In this document: positions 8,756-19,445 of the stretch, in pieces
Numbering within the stretch: position 1 is the stretch's first letter
Layout of the letters: each line of letters opens with the position of its first letter
Source: Brevibacterium rongguiense
GTDB taxonomy: Bacteria; Actinomycetota; Actinomycetes; Actinomycetales; Brevibacteriaceae
DNA: 64,000 nucleotides
Assembly: GCF_009857845.1 (NCBI RefSeq)
Contig: NZ_WWEQ01000008.1
Coordinates: forward strand, 1 to 64,000
Reading direction: 5' to 3'
The notes under the pieces: model-generated
Seen by the model: the letters and a program-made list of their open reading frames with translations, nothing else
Database searches by the model: none
What the model was told of the DNA's origin: nothing
Made by a program: the position numbers and the translations under genes

Positions 8756-10024
8756 ATGGCGGATCCCAAGGTCCTGGCAATCGTCCTTGCCGGCGGCGAG
8801 GGCAAGCGGCTGCAGCCGCTCACCGCCGACCGCGCCAAGCCCGCCGTGCCCTTCGGCGGGTCGTACCGCCTCATCGACTTCGTGCTGTCGAACCTCGTGA
8901 ATTCGGGTCAGCGCGAGATCGTCGTGCTCACCCAGTACAAGTCCCACTCGCTGGACCGCCACATCTCCGAGACGTGGCGGTTCTCCAATCTGCTCGGCAG
9001 CTACGTCGCCTCCGTGCCCGCCCAGCAGCGCGTGGGCAAGCGGTGGTTCCAGGGCAGCGCCGACGCGATCTACCAGAGCCTCAACCTCATCTTCGATGCG
9101 AAGCCCGACATCGTCGCGGTGCTCGGCGCCGACCACGTCTACCGGATGGACTTCCGGCAGATGATCGACGCCCACATCGAATCGGGCCTGCAGGCCACGG
9201 TGGCAGGCGTCCGGCAGCCGCTCGACCAGTCCGACCAGTTCGGCGTCATCGAGACCGATCCGGACAATCCCGCGAAGATCCGCGAGTTCGTCGAGAAGCC
9301 GGCGACGACTCCGGGCCTGGCCGACAGCCCCGGCGAGTTCCTCGCCTCGATGGGCAACTACGTCTTCGACGCCAAGGCGCTCGTCGAGGCCGTGGTGGCC
9401 GACTCGAAGGACGATGCGAGCCGCCATGACATGGGCGGGGACATCATCCCGGCCTTCACCTCGGCGGGCGAGGCGGGCGTGTACGACTTCGCGTACAACG
9501 TCATCCCCGGTGCCAATGACGAGGACCGCGCCTACTGGCGCGATGTGGGCACGCTCGACGCGTTCTACGACGCCCACCAGGACCTCATCGCCCCGGTCCC
9601 CGCGTTCGACCTCTACAACCAGCGCTGGCCCATCTACACGCGCCAGACGGTGCTGCCCCCGGCGAAGTTCGTCCACGACGTCGACCACCACCCGGGCCGG
9701 GCGGTCGACTCGATCGTCTCCCCCGGTGTCGTCGTCTCCGGCGGCTACGTGGAGGGCTCCGTCGTCTCGCACGGCACGCAGGTGGACTCGCTGGCCGCCG
9801 TGTCCTCCTCCGTGCTCATGGACGGGGTGCGCATCCAGCGCGGTGCGCGGGTCCACCGGGCGATCCTCGACAAGAACGTCGTCGTGCCCGCCGGTGAGAC
9901 CGTGGGCATCTTCCCCGAACTCGATGCGCGCCGCGGCTTCACCGTCACGGAATCCGGCCTGACCGTCGTGCCGAAGAACGTCGTCGTCAACGACGACCCG
10001 CGCGACGATCTTCCGCGCTGGTGA
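8756..10024 (+). CDS. glgC: glucose-1-phosphate adenylyltransferase
   Basis: Makes ADP-glucose from glucose-1-phosphate and ATP, the regulated first step of bacterial glycogen/alpha-glucan synthesis. The 422-residue protein has the nucleotidyltransferase motif [20 protein letters not shown] (residues 11-30), the substrate loop [18 protein letters not shown], and a C-terminal left-handed beta-helix with hexapeptide-like repeats ([19 protein letters not shown]). Length is normal. The partner glgM is divergent, with a 93-bp shared promoter region. The last 38 nt overlap the 3' end of glnE on the opposite strand. Confidence 0.96.
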   Translation: MADPKVLAIVLAGGEGKRLQPLTADRAKPAVPFGGSYRLIDFVLSNLVNSGQREIVVLTQYKSHSLDRHISETWRFSNLLGSYVASVPAQQRVGKRWFQGSADAIYQSLNLIFDAKPDIVAVLGADHVYRMDFRQMIDAHIESGLQATVAGVRQPLDQSDQFGVIETDPDNPAKIREFVEKPATTPGLADSPGEFLASMGNYVFDAKALVEAVVADSKDDASRHDMGGDIIPAFTSAGEAGVYDFAYNVIPGANDEDRAYWRDVGTLDAFYDAHQDLIAPVPAFDLYNQRWPIYTRQTVLPPAKFVHDVDHHPGRAVDSIVSPGVVVSGGYVEGSVVSHGTQVDSLAAVSSSVLMDGVRIQRGARVHRAILDKNVVVPAGETVGIFPELDARRGFTVTESGLTVVPKNVVVNDDPRDDLPRW

Positions 10025-13000
10025 ACCCCTCCTCCTCGTCGAAGTCGAAGAACAGCCGCTCGACCACGCGGCGCGCGCGCCGCGTGGCCGCCAGATAGGC
10101 CTCGGACAGCGCCTGCGCGCCGCCCGTGCCGTAGCCCATGAGGCGGGCGGTGGCCTCGAGCTCGGAGCGGTCGGCCGGCAGGCTGTCCGCGGTCCGGCCG
10201 CGGAAGAGCATGACGGCCGAGCGGACCTCCGCGGCCATCGTCCACGCCGCCTCGAGGACGCGCGCGTCGGCCGGGTCCACGAGCTCGGCCTCGACGGCGG
10301 CGTGCAGGGCGCCCAGCGTCGACGTCGTCCGCAGGGCGGGGTGGTCGTGGGCGTGGCGAAGCTGGAGCAGCTGCACCGTCCACTCGACGTCGCTGAGCCC
10401 GCCCACGCCCAGCTTGAGGTGCAGGCGGGGATCCGCTCCGCGCGGCAGCCGCTCGCCCTCCATGCGCGCCTTGAGCCGGCGCATCTGCATGAGCGAGGAC
10501 TCCGGTACCCGCTGGGGATAGCGCAGCCCGTCGATGAGGTCCACGTAGTCCTCGCACAGCGCGGCGTCGCCGCCCACGGGCCGGGCCCGCAGCAGCGCCT
10601 GGGCCTCCCACGGCTCGGACCACTTCGCGTAGTACGCGCGATAGGACTCGAGGCTGCGCACGAGCGGGCCCGAGCGGCCCTCCGGGCGCAGGTCCGCGTC
10701 GAGCTCGATGATGGGCGCCGACAGCGTCCTGCCCAGCCGGGAGGTCAGCGCGAGAGCCACCTTCTTCACGTGGGCGGCAAGGCCCTCCGGCGCGCCGTCG
10801 CCCGCCCGGTAGGCGAACATGACGTCGGCATCGGAGAAGTAGCCGATCTCCGCCCCGCCCAGGCGGCCCATGGCGATGACCGCGAACTCGTAGTCGCCGA
10901 TCCCCGCCTGCGGGTCGAGCTCCGCGCGCACGGCCTGGACCGCGGCGTGGATGCAGGCGTCCATCGCCGCGGACAGGCGGGCGGCGACCTCGGCGGGGCC
11001 ATCGGCATCGAGGATGTCGGCCAGCGCGGTGCGCAGCAGCTCGCGGCCCCACACCCCGCGGATGCCCGCGATCGCATCGCCCCGTCCCCGCCCGGCGAGC
11101 TCGGCGAGTTCGCCGGCCAGTTCCTCACCGGAGCGCGCGGCCAGCTGCGCGGGGTCGTCGAGCCAGGCCGCGGCGGCGGGATTGACGAGCAGCAGCTCGG
11201 TGGCGAAGCGCGAGAGCGAGAGCACATGGGCCAGGGACTTCGCGGCGCTGCCGGAGTCGCGCAGCAGGCGCAGGAACCAGGCGCTGCCGGCCAGGTCCTC
11301 GCTCAGCCGCCGGAAGGCCAGCAGCGCGGCGTCCGGGTCCACCCCGGAGGAGAACCAGTCGAGCAGGGCCGGCAGCGCCTGCCGGATGACGTTCGAGGGC
11401 CGGGAGACGCCCGAGGTCAGCGCACGGATGTGCTTCATCGCCGATTTCGTGTCCCGGTAGCCGAACGCCGAGAGGCGCTCGCGGGCCGCGGCGTCGCTGA
11501 GACCCGCGAGGTGGGGCTCGCCCGCGGCCGCTTCGAGGATGGGGCGGTAGAAGATCTGCTCGTGGAGGGCCCGCACCCGGTGCGCCAGGCGCTCGCGCTC
11601 GGCCAGCAGGCGCTCGGCCGAGCGGTCACCGGAGCCGTAGACGGTGCGCGCGAGGAGGCGCAGCTTCGCCTCGTCGGAGGGCAGCAGCGCGGTGCGCTGC
11701 ATGCGCGGCATCTGCAGCCGGTGCTCGACGACGCGCATGAACCGGTAGGCATCGCCCAGCAGCCCCGCGTCCTCGCGGGACATGTAGCCCCGCTCCCCCA
11801 GCACCGCGACGGCGGAGAGCGTGGCCGGCACGCGGATCTCCTCGTCATCGGCGCCGTGGACCAACTGGAGGAGCTGGGCGGAGAACTCGACATCGCGCAG
11901 GCCGCCGGCGCCCAGTTTGAGCTGCCGGTCGGCCTCCGCGGACGGCAGCAGGTCGACGACGCGCCGGCGCATCGCGCGGACGCCGTCGATGAACCCCTCG
12001 CGGCCGGAGGCGGTCCAGACCAGGGGCGAGAGCTCGGCCGCCCAGCGGCGCCCCAGCTCGGCCGCGCCGGCGATGGGGCGGGCCTTGAGCAGGGCCTGGA
12101 ACTCCCAGTTGTGGGCGACCTCCCGGTAGTAGTGGGAGAACTCGCCCAGGGTGCGCACGAGCGGGCCGGCCTTGCCCTCCGGGCGCAGAGCCGCGTCGAG
12201 CTCCCACAGGGCGGGCTCCGCGGCGTGGCCGGAGACGGCCTCGGCGGTGCGCACGGCCAGGCGCGCGGCGATCTGGGCACGGTCCTCGGAGCTCTCAGCC
12301 TCGTGCGACCCGCCGTCCCCCGCCACGTCGTCCGCGCCGTCGGCCTCGCCCGCCGCTGCGTCCTGCGCGCGGTCGCCTTCCTGGTCGCCTGAGTCACCCG
12401 GGGAGGACGCACCGTCCGCGCTGTCCGGCTCGGGCGCATCGGGGTCCTGAGCGTCGTCCGCGACGGGCTCCCAGCAGTAGACGACGTCGACGTCGCTCAC
12501 GTAGTTCAGCTCCCGCGCCCCGCACTTGCCCATCCCGATGATGGCGAGGTCGACGCCCGCGGCGCCGGGCACCTCGGCGCGCGCGACGGCGAGTCCCGCC
12601 TCCACGGCGGCGGCGGCCAGGTCGGAGAGGATGCGGGAGACCTCGGCGACGCAGGCCTGGGGGTCCGGCGCAGTGAGGTCGTCGGCGGCGAGCATGATGA
12701 GGCGATCGCGGTAGGCCGCGCGCAGGGCGGCCACGCCCTCCTCGCCCGCCAGCTGCGCCACCGGGCGGGGGGAATCGGGGTCGGCGCCCACAGCCTCGAG
12801 CAGCGCCGCCCGCAGCACCGGCGCCGCGGAGCGCTCATGGCCGAGCATGAGGTCGCCGGCCGGCTCCGCGAGCAGGCCGGCGGCGCGGGGGTGGCGCGCC
12901 AGGTGATCGGTGCACGCCTCCGAGGCGCCCGCGAGCGCCGCGAAGCGCGCCAGCGGGGCCGCGGAGGTGAAGGCGGGCGCGGCCTCGGCCACGGCGTCGG

Positions 13001-13211
13001 CGGCCTGGGCGGCCTCGGCCACGCGCAGCGCGCCCAGCGCCACGGCCCCGGGATCCGGTGCCGCGCTCACGAGGGCCCGGAAGTCATCGCCCTCGAGCGC
13101 GGGGGCGTCCAGCAGCTGCGCGGCCTCGCCCAGGAACCGGTCGATGCGCTCGCTCTGCCCGCCGGCGCGCTGGGAGCGGGCGGGGTCGCCGCCGCGCCGT
13201 GTCACCGCCAT
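9987..13211 (-). CDS. glnE: bifunctional glutamine synthetase adenylyltransferase/deadenylase
   Basis: Adds AMP to, or removes it from, the adenylylation tyrosine of GlnA to match its activity to nitrogen supply. The 1074-residue protein has two nucleotidyltransferase domains: the first with [20 protein letters not shown] (about residues 225-245), the second with [20 protein letters not shown] in the C-terminal half, each followed by an LRPEG(K/R)-GPLVR element. An acidic Asp/Glu/Ala/Gly-rich stretch of about 60 residues (250-312) is inserted after the first motif and looks like a surface loop expansion. It starts 9 nt after the glnA2 stop, so the two are an operon, as in mycobacteria. Its 3' end overlaps glgC by 38 nt. 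Confidence 0.95.
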   Translation of the reverse strand: MAVTRRGGDPARSQRAGGQSERIDRFLGEAAQLLDAPALEGDDFRALVSAAPDPGAVALGALRVAEAAQAADAVAEAAPAFTSAAPLARFAALAGASEACTDHLARHPRAAGLLAEPAGDLMLGHERSAAPVLRAALLEAVGADPDSPRPVAQLAGEEGVAALRAAYRDRLIMLAADDLTAPDPQACVAEVSRILSDLAAAAVEAGLAVARAEVPGAAGVDLAIIGMGKCGARELNYVSDVDVVYCWEPVADDAQDPDAPEPDSADGASSPGDSGDQEGDRAQDAAAGEADGADDVAGDGGSHEAESSEDRAQIAARLAVRTAEAVSGHAAEPALWELDAALRPEGKAGPLVRTLGEFSHYYREVAHNWEFQALLKARPIAGAAELGRRWAAELSPLVWTASGREGFIDGVRAMRRRVVDLLPSAEADRQLKLGAGGLRDVEFSAQLLQLVHGADDEEIRVPATLSAVAVLGERGYMSREDAGLLGDAYRFMRVVEHRLQMPRMQRTALLPSDEAKLRLLARTVYGSGDRSAERLLAERERLAHRVRALHEQIFYRPILEAAAGEPHLAGLSDAAARERLSAFGYRDTKSAMKHIRALTSGVSRPSNVIRQALPALLDWFSSGVDPDAALLAFRRLSEDLAGSAWFLRLLRDSGSAAKSLAHVLSLSRFATELLLVNPAAAAWLDDPAQLAARSGEELAGELAELAGRGRGDAIAGIRGVWGRELLRTALADILDADGPAEVAARLSAAMDACIHAAVQAVRAELDPQAGIGDYEFAVIAMGRLGGAEIGYFSDADVMFAYRAGDGAPEGLAAHVKKVALALTSRLGRTLSAPIIELDADLRPEGRSGPLVRSLESYRAYYAKWSEPWEAQALLRARPVGGDAALCEDYVDLIDGLRYPQRVPESSLMQMRRLKARMEGERLPRGADPRLHLKLGVGGLSDVEWTVQLLQLRHAHDHPALRTTSTLGALHAAVEAELVDPADARVLEAAWTMAAEVRSAVMLFRGRTADSLPADRSELEATARLMGYGTGGAQALSEAYLAATRRARRVVERLFFDFDEEEGFTSAEDRRAGRR

Positions 13212-13220
13212 CGCCGGCCC

Positions 13221-14567
13221 CTACAGCGAGTTGAAGTGGCGGGCGAGCTCGAAGGGAGTCACCTGCGAGCGGTACTCGGTCCACTCCTCGAGCTTGTTGC
13301 GCAGGAAGAAGTCAAAGACCTCCTCGCCCAGCGTCTCGGCGACGAGCTCGCTGGCCTCCATCGCGTCGATCGCCTCGGCGAGGCTGGCGGGCAGCGCCTT
13401 GATTCCCATGGCGCGCCGTTCGTGGTCGGACAGCTGCCAGACGTCGTCCTCGGCCTCGAGCGGCAGGTCGTACTCCTCCTCGATGCCCTTGAGCCCGGCG
13501 GCGAGGATGAGCGAGTAGGCGAGGTACGGGTTCGCACTCGAGTCCATGCCGCGGTACTCGATGCGCGCGGAGGATGACTTGCCGGACTTGTACTGCGGGA
13601 CGCGCACGAGCGCCGAGCGGTTGCGGTGGCCCCAGCAGATGTAGCTGGGTGCCTCGTGACCGGTCCACAGCCGCTTGTAGGAGTTCACGTACTGGTTGGT
13701 GACCGCGCAGATCTCCGGCGCGTGCTTGAGCAGGCCGGCGACGAAGCGGCGGCCCGTCGTGGAGAGCTGGTACTCCGCCCCGGGCTCGTAGAACGCGTTC
13801 TGATCGCCTTCGAACAGGGAGACGTGCGTGTGCATCCCGTTGCCCGGCTGGTCGGCCAGCGGCTTGGGCATGAAGGAGGCGTAGACGCCCTGGGCGTGGG
13901 CGACCTCCCGGACCACCGCGCGGAACGTCAGGACGTTGTCCGCCATGGACAGGGCGTCCGCGTAGCGCAGGTCGATCTCGTTCTGTCCGGGTCCGCCCTC
14001 GTGGTGGGAGAACTCGACGGAGATGCCCATCGCCTCGAGCGTCTGGACCGCCGTGCGGCGGAAGTCGTTGGCGGTGCCCCCGTTGACGTGGTCGAAGTAG
14101 CCGGCGGTGTCGACGGGGACCGGGAGCTCCCCGTTCAGCTGCCCGGACTTGAAGAGGTAGAACTCGATCTCCGGGTGCACGTAGTAGGTGAAGCCGGCCT
14201 TCGAGGCCTTCTCCATGGTGCGCTTGAGCACGTTGCGGGGGTCCGCGGCGGCGGGGCCGCCGTCGGGCGAGTCGATGTCGCAGATCATCCGGCCGGTGGG
14301 CTCCACCTCACCGCGCCAGGGCAGCAGGGAGAAGGTCGAGGGGTCCGGCTTGAGCACCATGTCCGCCTCGAAGATGCGCGAGAAGCCCTCGACGGCCGAG
14401 CCGTCGAACCCGATGCCCTCGCCGAACGCGCCCTCGAGCTCCGCGGGAACGATCGCCACCGACTTGAGTCGGCCGAGCACATCGGAGAACCACAGCCGGA
14501 TGAACCGGACATCGCGATCCTCGACGGTGCGCAGCACGAACTCCTGCTGCCGACTCATGGGCGCCAT
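13221..14567 (-). CDS. glnA2: glutamine synthetase-like protein GlnA2
   Basis: A 448-residue member of the glutamine synthetase superfamily with [51 protein letters not shown] and NRSALVRVP, but without the YELPP adenylylation site seen in GlnA. Mycobacterial GlnA2 is a non-essential glutamine synthetase, whereas the Streptomyces coelicolor protein of this name is a gamma-glutamylpolyamine synthetase; the sequence does not settle which applies. The ATG at 14567 shares its A with the TGA of the upstream SPOR-like gene (TGATG), indicating translational coupling; a second ATG at 14558 would give the commonest family N-terminus ([12 protein letters not shown]). glnE follows after 9 nt. Confidence 0.92.
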   Translation of the reverse strand: MAPMSRQQEFVLRTVEDRDVRFIRLWFSDVLGRLKSVAIVPAELEGAFGEGIGFDGSAVEGFSRIFEADMVLKPDPSTFSLLPWRGEVEPTGRMICDIDSPDGGPAAADPRNVLKRTMEKASKAGFTYYVHPEIEFYLFKSGQLNGELPVPVDTAGYFDHVNGGTANDFRRTAVQTLEAMGISVEFSHHEGGPGQNEIDLRYADALSMADNVLTFRAVVREVAHAQGVYASFMPKPLADQPGNGMHTHVSLFEGDQNAFYEPGAEYQLSTTGRRFVAGLLKHAPEICAVTNQYVNSYKRLWTGHEAPSYICWGHRNRSALVRVPQYKSGKSSSARIEYRGMDSSANPYLAYSLILAAGLKGIEEEYDLPLEAEDDVWQLSDHERRAMGIKALPASLAEAIDAMEASELVAETLGEEVFDFFLRNKLEEWTEYRSQVTPFELARHFNSL

Positions 14568-14767
14568 CAGCCGTTCCAGTCCTTGTCCTCGGCGTCCCAT
14601 GCCTGGTTGCGCTGCTTGGCCTCGGCCAGCGCGTTCTGGGCCTGCTCCCGGGTGTCGTACGGGCCCATGCGGTCCTCGAAGCTCGACTGGGCGCCCTGCT
14701 CCACCTCGTGGGTGCGGGCGTTGTACCAGTACTTCTCGTCGCCGGGGACGCTCTGATCGGTGCTCAC
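14567..14767 (-). CDS. SPOR-like mini-protein
   Basis: A 66-residue protein with [37 protein letters not shown] and a short acidic tail. Actinobacterial proteins of this size and pattern ('methionine aminopeptidase-like' or SPOR-domain mini-proteins) are common in front of glnA2, with no established function. The GTG at 14767 is supported by AAGGAG 7 nt upstream, and its TGA overlaps the ATG of glnA2. The reading frame stays open far upstream, but that part is antisense to ald and is not coding. It probably sets the translation of glnA2 through coupling. Confidence 0.85.
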   Translation of the reverse strand: MSTDQSVPGDEKYWYNARTHEVEQGAQSSFEDRMGPYDTREQAQNALAEAKQRNQAWDAEDKDWNG

Positions 14768-15067
14768 GGTGGCTCTCCTTCGCAGGTGGCTGGGCTGGGC
14801 GCGGCGCCCGTGCCGCGCGCCTCCCAGCTTAGCGGGTGGCCCCGCCCGCCGTGCCCGCCGCCGAGGCGCGGGCCGCCTCGGGTGCGGGAGTGCGGCCCAG
14901 GCCGGTGCGGGTCGGAACCGGAGCCGATTGCCCCGCGGGGCGAAGTGGCGCAGAAGGTCTGCCTGGCATACCTTTGGGGTGGACACGCACAACCACTCCG
15001 CGCGCCGACGGCGGCGCGCCCGCACCGCGCAGCGCCGCGCGGCCCGCTTCGTCGAAGGGCTCATCCC
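14768..15067. other. 300-bp divergent promoter region between the glnA2 operon and ald
   Basis: No gene is visible here. On the minus strand TAAGCT (14826-14831) is a plausible -10 about 60 nt upstream of the SPOR-like gene. On the plus strand I see no convincing promoter or binding site for ald, and no GlnR-type half-site series. Confidence 0.4.
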
Positions 15068-16183
15068 ATGAAGGTCGCAGTTCCCACTGAGGTCAAGAAC
15101 AACGAGAACCGGGTGGCGATCACGCCGGCCGGCGTGCACGAGCTCACCGCCCACGGCCACGAGGTCCTCGTCCAGGCCGGCGCGGGGATCGGCTCCACCT
15201 TCACCGATGCCGAGTACGAGGCGGCCGGCGCGACCATCGTGCCGGACGCCGCGGCCGCCTGGGAGCCCGCGGACATGGTCCTCAAGGTCAAGGAGCCCGT
15301 GGAATCCGAGTACGGGTTCCTTCGCGAGGACCTCATCCTCTTCACCTACCTCCACCTCGCCGCCGACGAGCCGCTCACCCAGGCGCTGCGGGAGGCCAAG
15401 ACCACCGCGATCGCCTACGAGACCGTCCAGCTGCCCGACGGCTCGCTGCCGCTGCTCGCCCCGATGTCGGAGGTCGCCGGCCGCCTGTCCGCCCAGGTGG
15501 GGGCCAACAGCCTGCTCAAGGCCGAGGGCGGGCGCGGGGTGCTGCTGTCCGGTCTGACCGGTGTCCAGCGCTCGAAGGTCACCGTCATCGGCGCTGGGGT
15601 GGCCGGGACGAACGCCGCGCGCATCGCCATGGGCCTGGGCGCGATCGTCGAGCTCATCGACATCAACATCCCGCGCCTGCGCCACCTCGACGAGGTCTTC
15701 GGCAACAGCCTGCAGACCACGGTGTCGAACGCCTTCGAGATCGCGCGTGCACTGCGCGAGTCCGACCTCGTCATCGGCTCCGTGCTCATCCCGGGCCACC
15801 GCGCTCCCAAGCTCGTCACGGACGCCATGGTGGCGGACATGCCCAAGGGCTCCGTGCTCGTCGACATCGCGATCGACCAGGGCGGCTGCTTCGAGGGCTC
15901 CCGGCCCACCACCCACGACGACCCGACGTTCCGCGTGCACGACTCGCTGTACTACTGCGTGGCGAACATGCCCGGCGCGGTGCCGACCACCTCGACGAAG
16001 GCACTGACGAACGCCACCCTGCGCTACGCGGTGTCGATCGCGGACAAGGGGTGGCGCGAGGCGCTGCGCGCCGATCCCGCCCTCGCCAAGGGGCTCAACA
16101 CCTACGGCGGCGAGGTGACCAACGCCTCGGTGGCCGAGGCCTTCGACCTGCCGACGACCGCGGTGTCCGAGGCCCTCGCCTGA
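15068..16183 (+). CDS. ald: alanine dehydrogenase
   Basis: NAD-dependent oxidative deamination of L-alanine to pyruvate and ammonia, or the reverse. The 371-residue protein starts [20 protein letters not shown] as all Ald proteins do, with the substrate-binding Arg15 and Lys in VLKVKEP, the catalytic His in LFTYLHLA, the Rossmann motif [20 protein letters not shown] and [20 protein letters not shown]. The ATG at 15068 is fixed by this N-terminus; the frame is open for 360 nt upstream, but that stretch overlaps the SPOR-like gene's promoter. No strong ribosome binding site is seen. It is followed by a bidirectional terminator. Confidence 0.97.
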   Translation: MKVAVPTEVKNNENRVAITPAGVHELTAHGHEVLVQAGAGIGSTFTDAEYEAAGATIVPDAAAAWEPADMVLKVKEPVESEYGFLREDLILFTYLHLAADEPLTQALREAKTTAIAYETVQLPDGSLPLLAPMSEVAGRLSAQVGANSLLKAEGGRGVLLSGLTGVQRSKVTVIGAGVAGTNAARIAMGLGAIVELIDINIPRLRHLDEVFGNSLQTTVSNAFEIARALRESDLVIGSVLIPGHRAPKLVTDAMVADMPKGSVLVDIAIDQGGCFEGSRPTTHDDPTFRVHDSLYYCVANMPGAVPTTSTKALTNATLRYAVSIADKGWREALRADPALAKGLNTYGGEVTNASVAEAFDLPTTAVSEALA

Positions 16184-16212
16184 GCGAGTAGCCCCTCTCC
16201 CCTCACGGTGTG

Positions 16213-16244
16213 CGCTGCCGTCGGGCCCAGGCCCGGCGGCAGCG
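16213..16244. terminator. bidirectional hairpin between ald and the GntR gene
   Basis: Inverted repeat of 15 bp (16213-16227 with 16230-16244) with one G-T wobble and a very tight centre, between convergent ald and the GntR regulator. Confidence 0.7.
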
Positions 16245-16278
16245 GTCTGTCTGGTGCGACCCCGGCGGCAGCGCTGCG

Positions 16279-17004
16279 TCAGCCTGCGGCGCCGGAACCG
16301 CCCGGCGCGGTGAGCATCGTGGTCGTGCGGAAGTGCTCCTCGCACAGGCTGCCCGCGCGCTCGGCATCGCCGGCGGCGACCGCCTCCACGATGCCCGCGT
16401 GGTCGAGGGCCGCGCGGCGGGCCAGCTCCGCGGAGAACGGATCGTGCCGGAAGCCCGTGTTGATCCGCAGATCGAGGTCGCCGGCGATGGCCGCGAGCTC
16501 CTCGTTGTGCGCCGCGCGCGCCAGCGCCGCGTGGAAGCGCGCGTCGGCAGCCCTGGCCGGTCCGGCCTCGTGCTGGGCGGCGTAGTCGGCGGCCAGGCGG
16601 CGGACCAAGGCGAGCTCCTCGTCCGTGCGCCGCTGGGCCGCGAGACGGGCGATGCCGTTCTGCACGAGGGCGCGGGCCTCGAGCGCACCCCGCTGGCCGT
16701 GGCGGAAGCTCTCGAGGCGGTCGGCCACGCCGCGCAGCCCCGCCGGGGAGACCGGGGCGATGAACGTCCCTCCCCCGCGCCCGCGCCGGCGGTCGACGAA
16801 GCCGCCGCGCTGGAGGCGGTCGAGCGCCGCGCGCACACTCGAGCGCGAGACGCCCAGGGCCGCGGCCAGCTCCCGCTCGGGCGGCAGCGCGGTGCCCTCG
16901 GGCAGCGCGCCCACCGCGATGGCGGAGAGGATGTGGTCGGCGATCTGCTGGGGGGTCGACTGGGTCGCGACGATCTCGCCCAGCCCGTTCAGCCCGTCAT
17001 CCAC
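16279..17004 (-). CDS. GntR/FadR-family transcriptional regulator
   Basis: A 241-residue regulator with an N-terminal winged helix ([53 protein letters not shown]) and a C-terminal all-helical FCD domain ([50 protein letters not shown]). The FCD subfamily usually senses small carboxylic acids; the effector is not evident. The GTG at 17004 is chosen because GGGGGAGG lies 7 nt upstream; an ATG at 17028 is in frame but has no ribosome binding site and coincides with a TAGGAT hexamer likely to be the -10. It is divergent from map. It could act on ald or on itself; this is a guess from position. Confidence 0.88.
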   Translation of the reverse strand: MDDGLNGLGEIVATQSTPQQIADHILSAIAVGALPEGTALPPERELAAALGVSRSSVRAALDRLQRGGFVDRRRGRGGGTFIAPVSPAGLRGVADRLESFRHGQRGALEARALVQNGIARLAAQRRTDEELALVRRLAADYAAQHEAGPARAADARFHAALARAAHNEELAAIAGDLDLRINTGFRHDPFSAELARRAALDHAGIVEAVAAGDAERAGSLCEEHFRTTTMLTAPGGSGAAG

Positions 17005-17075
17005 GTCCTCACCTCCCCCAATGCCCATCCTACGGTGGGCGGGGGCACCACCCGCCGGCGCCGCGGTCCCATCAG

Positions 17076-17081
17076 TAGACT
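17076..17081 (+). promoter_or_regulatory. -10 hexamer for leaderless map
   Basis: TAGACT ends 8 nt before the map ATG. Confidence 0.45.
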
Positions 17082-17089
17082 TGCCCATC

Positions 17090-17989
17090 ATGACCGCACA
17101 CGCGCCGCTCGGCACCCTGCGCAAGGGCACCCTGTCCCCCGTCCGCCCCGTCCCCGCCAGCATCGCCCGCCCCGAATACGTGGGCCGGGCCGAGCCGAAC
17201 GAGGGCGGCGGCAACGACCTCTACACGCCCGAGGAGATCGAGCGGATCCGTGCGGCGGGAACCCTGGCGGCGAATGCGCTGGCAGTGGCCGGCGCGCTCA
17301 TCGCCCCGGGAGCAACGACCGATGCGCTCGATGCGGCTGCGCACGAATACCTGTGCGACATGGGCGCCTACCCGTCCTGCCTCGACTACCGCGGCTTCCC
17401 CAAGTCGATCTGCACCTCGGTCAACGAGGTCATCTGCCATGGGATCCCGGATTCCACCGTGCTGGCCGAGGGCGACATCGTCAATCTCGACATCACCGCC
17501 TACAAGGACGGGATGCACGGGGACACGAACTTCACGTTCGAGGTGGGCGAGGTCGACGGCGAATCGCACGACCTCATCGTGCGCACCTACGAGGCGATGA
17601 TGCGCGGCATCAAGGCTGTGCGCCCCGGCAGGGAGGTCAACGTCATCGGCCGCGTCATCGAGAAGTACGCCAAGCGCTTCGGCTACGGCGTCGTGCGCGA
17701 CTTCACGGGCCACGGGGTGGGCCGGGAGTTCCACTCCGGCCTCGTCATCCCCCACTACGACGCCGCACCCCAGCACGCCGAGGTCATCGAGCCGGGCATG
17801 GTGTTCACGATCGAGCCCATGCTCGACCTGGGCACCGAGGACTGGGAGCAGTGGGACGACGGCTGGACCGTGGTGACCGCGGACCGGAAGCGCTCCGCGC
17901 AGTTCGAGCACACGCTGGTCGCCACCGAGGACGGGGCGGAGATCCTCACCCTGCCCGATGCCGAGCACGCGGCGGCCCTCACCCTCTGA
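17090..17989 (+). CDS. map: methionine aminopeptidase, type Ic
   Basis: Removes the initiator methionine from nascent proteins. The 299-residue protein has a 45-residue N-terminal extension with Pro-rich [19 protein letters not shown], the mark of the actinobacterial MetAP1c subtype, thought to dock at the ribosome. Metal ligands are all present: Asp134, Asp145, His208, Glu242 and Glu273, with His117 of ICHGIPD in the active site. The ATG at 17090 gives the full extension, and a TAGACT hexamer 8 nt upstream suggests a leaderless message. The gene is divergent from the GntR regulator. Confidence 0.96.
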   Translation: MTAHAPLGTLRKGTLSPVRPVPASIARPEYVGRAEPNEGGGNDLYTPEEIERIRAAGTLAANALAVAGALIAPGATTDALDAAAHEYLCDMGAYPSCLDYRGFPKSICTSVNEVICHGIPDSTVLAEGDIVNLDITAYKDGMHGDTNFTFEVGEVDGESHDLIVRTYEAMMRGIKAVRPGREVNVIGRVIEKYAKRFGYGVVRDFTGHGVGREFHSGLVIPHYDAAPQHAEVIEPGMVFTIEPMLDLGTEDWEQWDDGWTVVTADRKRSAQFEHTLVATEDGAEILTLPDAEHAAALTL

Positions 17990-18156
17990 GCCGCATCTGA
18001 GCCGCGCACCGGGGAGCACCCGCCGGTGCGCGGTATCCCGTGCCGGTTCGCAGTATCTTTGGAGACAGACCGCCGCGGCACGGCATGCGTCGCGGCGCAC
18101 ACAGCCCCCGACGGCCTCTGCGCCTCCGTCCCGGAGCCAGACACGGAAAGGCAGCC

Positions 18157-18984
18157 ATGAGTTCGAAGACGCACACCAGCTGGGCAATCGGCATCGACAT
18201 CGGCGGCACCGGCATCAAGGTCGGCCTCGTCGACACCGCCACCGGAAGCCTGCCATTCAAGCGGGTGCGCGTGCTCACGCCCAAGCCCGCGACGCCGGAG
18301 GCCGTCATCTCCGAGGTGGCCGGCGCCGTCGACCAACTGCTGGAGAAGGCCGTGCGCAAGGCCGCCATCGGCCACGCGGACGAGGTCGCCGACGTGCCGC
18401 TGGGCGTCGCGTTCCCGGGCGTCATCAAGGACGACACTGTCTCGTTCTGCCCGAATCTCGACCAGAGCTGGCTGGGCGAGAGCCTGGGCGCCGCGATCCA
18501 GGAGCGCACCGGGCGGGTCTGCTACAGCCTCAACGATGCCGATGCCGCGGGCTTCGCGGAGATGGCGTTCGGCGCCGGCCGCGATTGGCGCCACGGCGTC
18601 GTCCTCGTCACGACGCTCGGCACGGGGATCGGCACCGCGCTGTTCACCAGCGGCCACCTCGTGCCCTATACCGAACTGGGCCACCTCGAGATCGACGGGC
18701 ACGATGCGGAGACGCGGGCCGCGGAGTCGGTGAAGGTGCGCGAGGGCCTGGACTACCCGACGTGGGCCGCGCGCCTGCAGCGCTACTACGAGGAGCTCGA
18801 GAAGCTCTTCACCCCGGACGTGTTCATCGTGGGCGGCGGCGTGTCGAAGAGCCATGAGGAGTTCCTGCCGCTGCTGCGCCTGCACACCCCCATCGTGCCC
18901 GCGCACCTGCTCAACGATGCGGGCGTCGTGGGCGCCGCGGCGCTCGCGGCCAACGCCGGCAAGGCGAAGGTGAAGAAGAAGTAG
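18157..18984 (+). CDS. ppgK: polyphosphate glucokinase
   Basis: ROK-family kinase that phosphorylates glucose with polyphosphate, and usually ATP. The 275-residue protein has the phosphate-binding DIGGTGIKVGLVD near its N-terminus, the SLNDADAAGFAEM segment with the catalytic aspartate, VVLVTTLGTGIGTALF and the C-terminal FIVGGGVSKSHEEF. It lacks the zinc-binding CxxxC of repressor-type ROK proteins, as PpgK does. The ATG at 18157 follows GGAAAGG by 5 nt. A possible -10 (TATCTT) lies about 100 nt upstream. Its stop codon abuts the 3' end of rnpB, which is transcribed toward it. Confidence 0.94.
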   Translation: MSSKTHTSWAIGIDIGGTGIKVGLVDTATGSLPFKRVRVLTPKPATPEAVISEVAGAVDQLLEKAVRKAAIGHADEVADVPLGVAFPGVIKDDTVSFCPNLDQSWLGESLGAAIQERTGRVCYSLNDADAAGFAEMAFGAGRDWRHGVVLVTTLGTGIGTALFTSGHLVPYTELGHLEIDGHDAETRAAESVKVREGLDYPTWAARLQRYYEELEKLFTPDVFIVGGGVSKSHEEFLPLLRLHTPIVPAHLLNDAGVVGAAALAANAGKAKVKKK

Positions 18985-19368
18985 GGGGACAGGCCGCCGA
19001 TACGCCGGGTTCTGTGGCGCCTGCGCCCTTGCGGGTGCGGACGCGACGGTCATCTATCTAGGAGCGCCGTTGCCGGCGCCCTCGAGCGATCCACCCGACG
19101 GCTTGGGCGAGCAGCCCTCAAGCACCGTCTGTCTGATCTTGCTCCCGGTGGGGTTTGCCGAGCGATTCCGGTCACCCGGAACCCTGGTGGTCTCTTACAC
19201 CGCCGTTTCACCCTTACCCGCCCGGTTGCCCGGGCGGGCGGTCTGTTCTCTGTGGCACTGTCCCGCGGGTTGCCCCGGGTGGGTGTTGCCCACCACCGTG
19301 CTCTGCGGAGCCCGGACGTTCCTCGGCGGCTCATGGAGCCGACGCGACCGTCTGGCGACCTGTCCCCC
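18985..19368 (-). ncRNA. rnpB: RNase P RNA (class A)
   Basis: Catalytic RNA that matures the 5' ends of tRNAs. Read on the minus strand it has the universally conserved elements: GAGGAACGTCCGGGCTCC near the 5' end (P4/CR-I), GGTGGGCAACACCCACC, GGTAAGGGTGAAACGGC and GTGTAAGAGACCACC in the specificity domain, AGATAGATGACCGTC, and the 3'-terminal ACAGAACCCGGCGTAT. The 5' and 3' ends (GGGGGACAGG and its complement) pair to form P1, which sets the ends at about 19368 and 18985. About 384 nt is normal for actinobacteria. The end positions are accurate to a few bases only. Confidence 0.96.
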
Positions 19369-19432
19369 TCCATCGTAGCCGCCCGCCGGGAGCGAACTCC
19401 CCCGCCCTCACTGCAGACTTCCCCGGCCTCAC

Positions 19433-19438
19433 TACAGT
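19433..19438 (+). promoter_or_regulatory. -10 hexamer for leaderless yaaA
   Basis: TACAGT ends 7 nt before the GTG start at 19446, in the short spacer shared with the divergent rnpB. Confidence 0.4.
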
Positions 19439-19445
19439 GGGTGCC

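Noticed and set aside
8663-9856. N-terminal extension of GlgM into the glgC region
   Set aside because: The family N-terminus begins at the GTG at 8662; the extension is antisense to glgC.
14768-16345. Upstream extension of the SPOR-like frame to about 590 residues
   Set aside because: It runs antisense to ald; the GTG at 14767 has an ideal ribosome binding site and matches the length of the small family.
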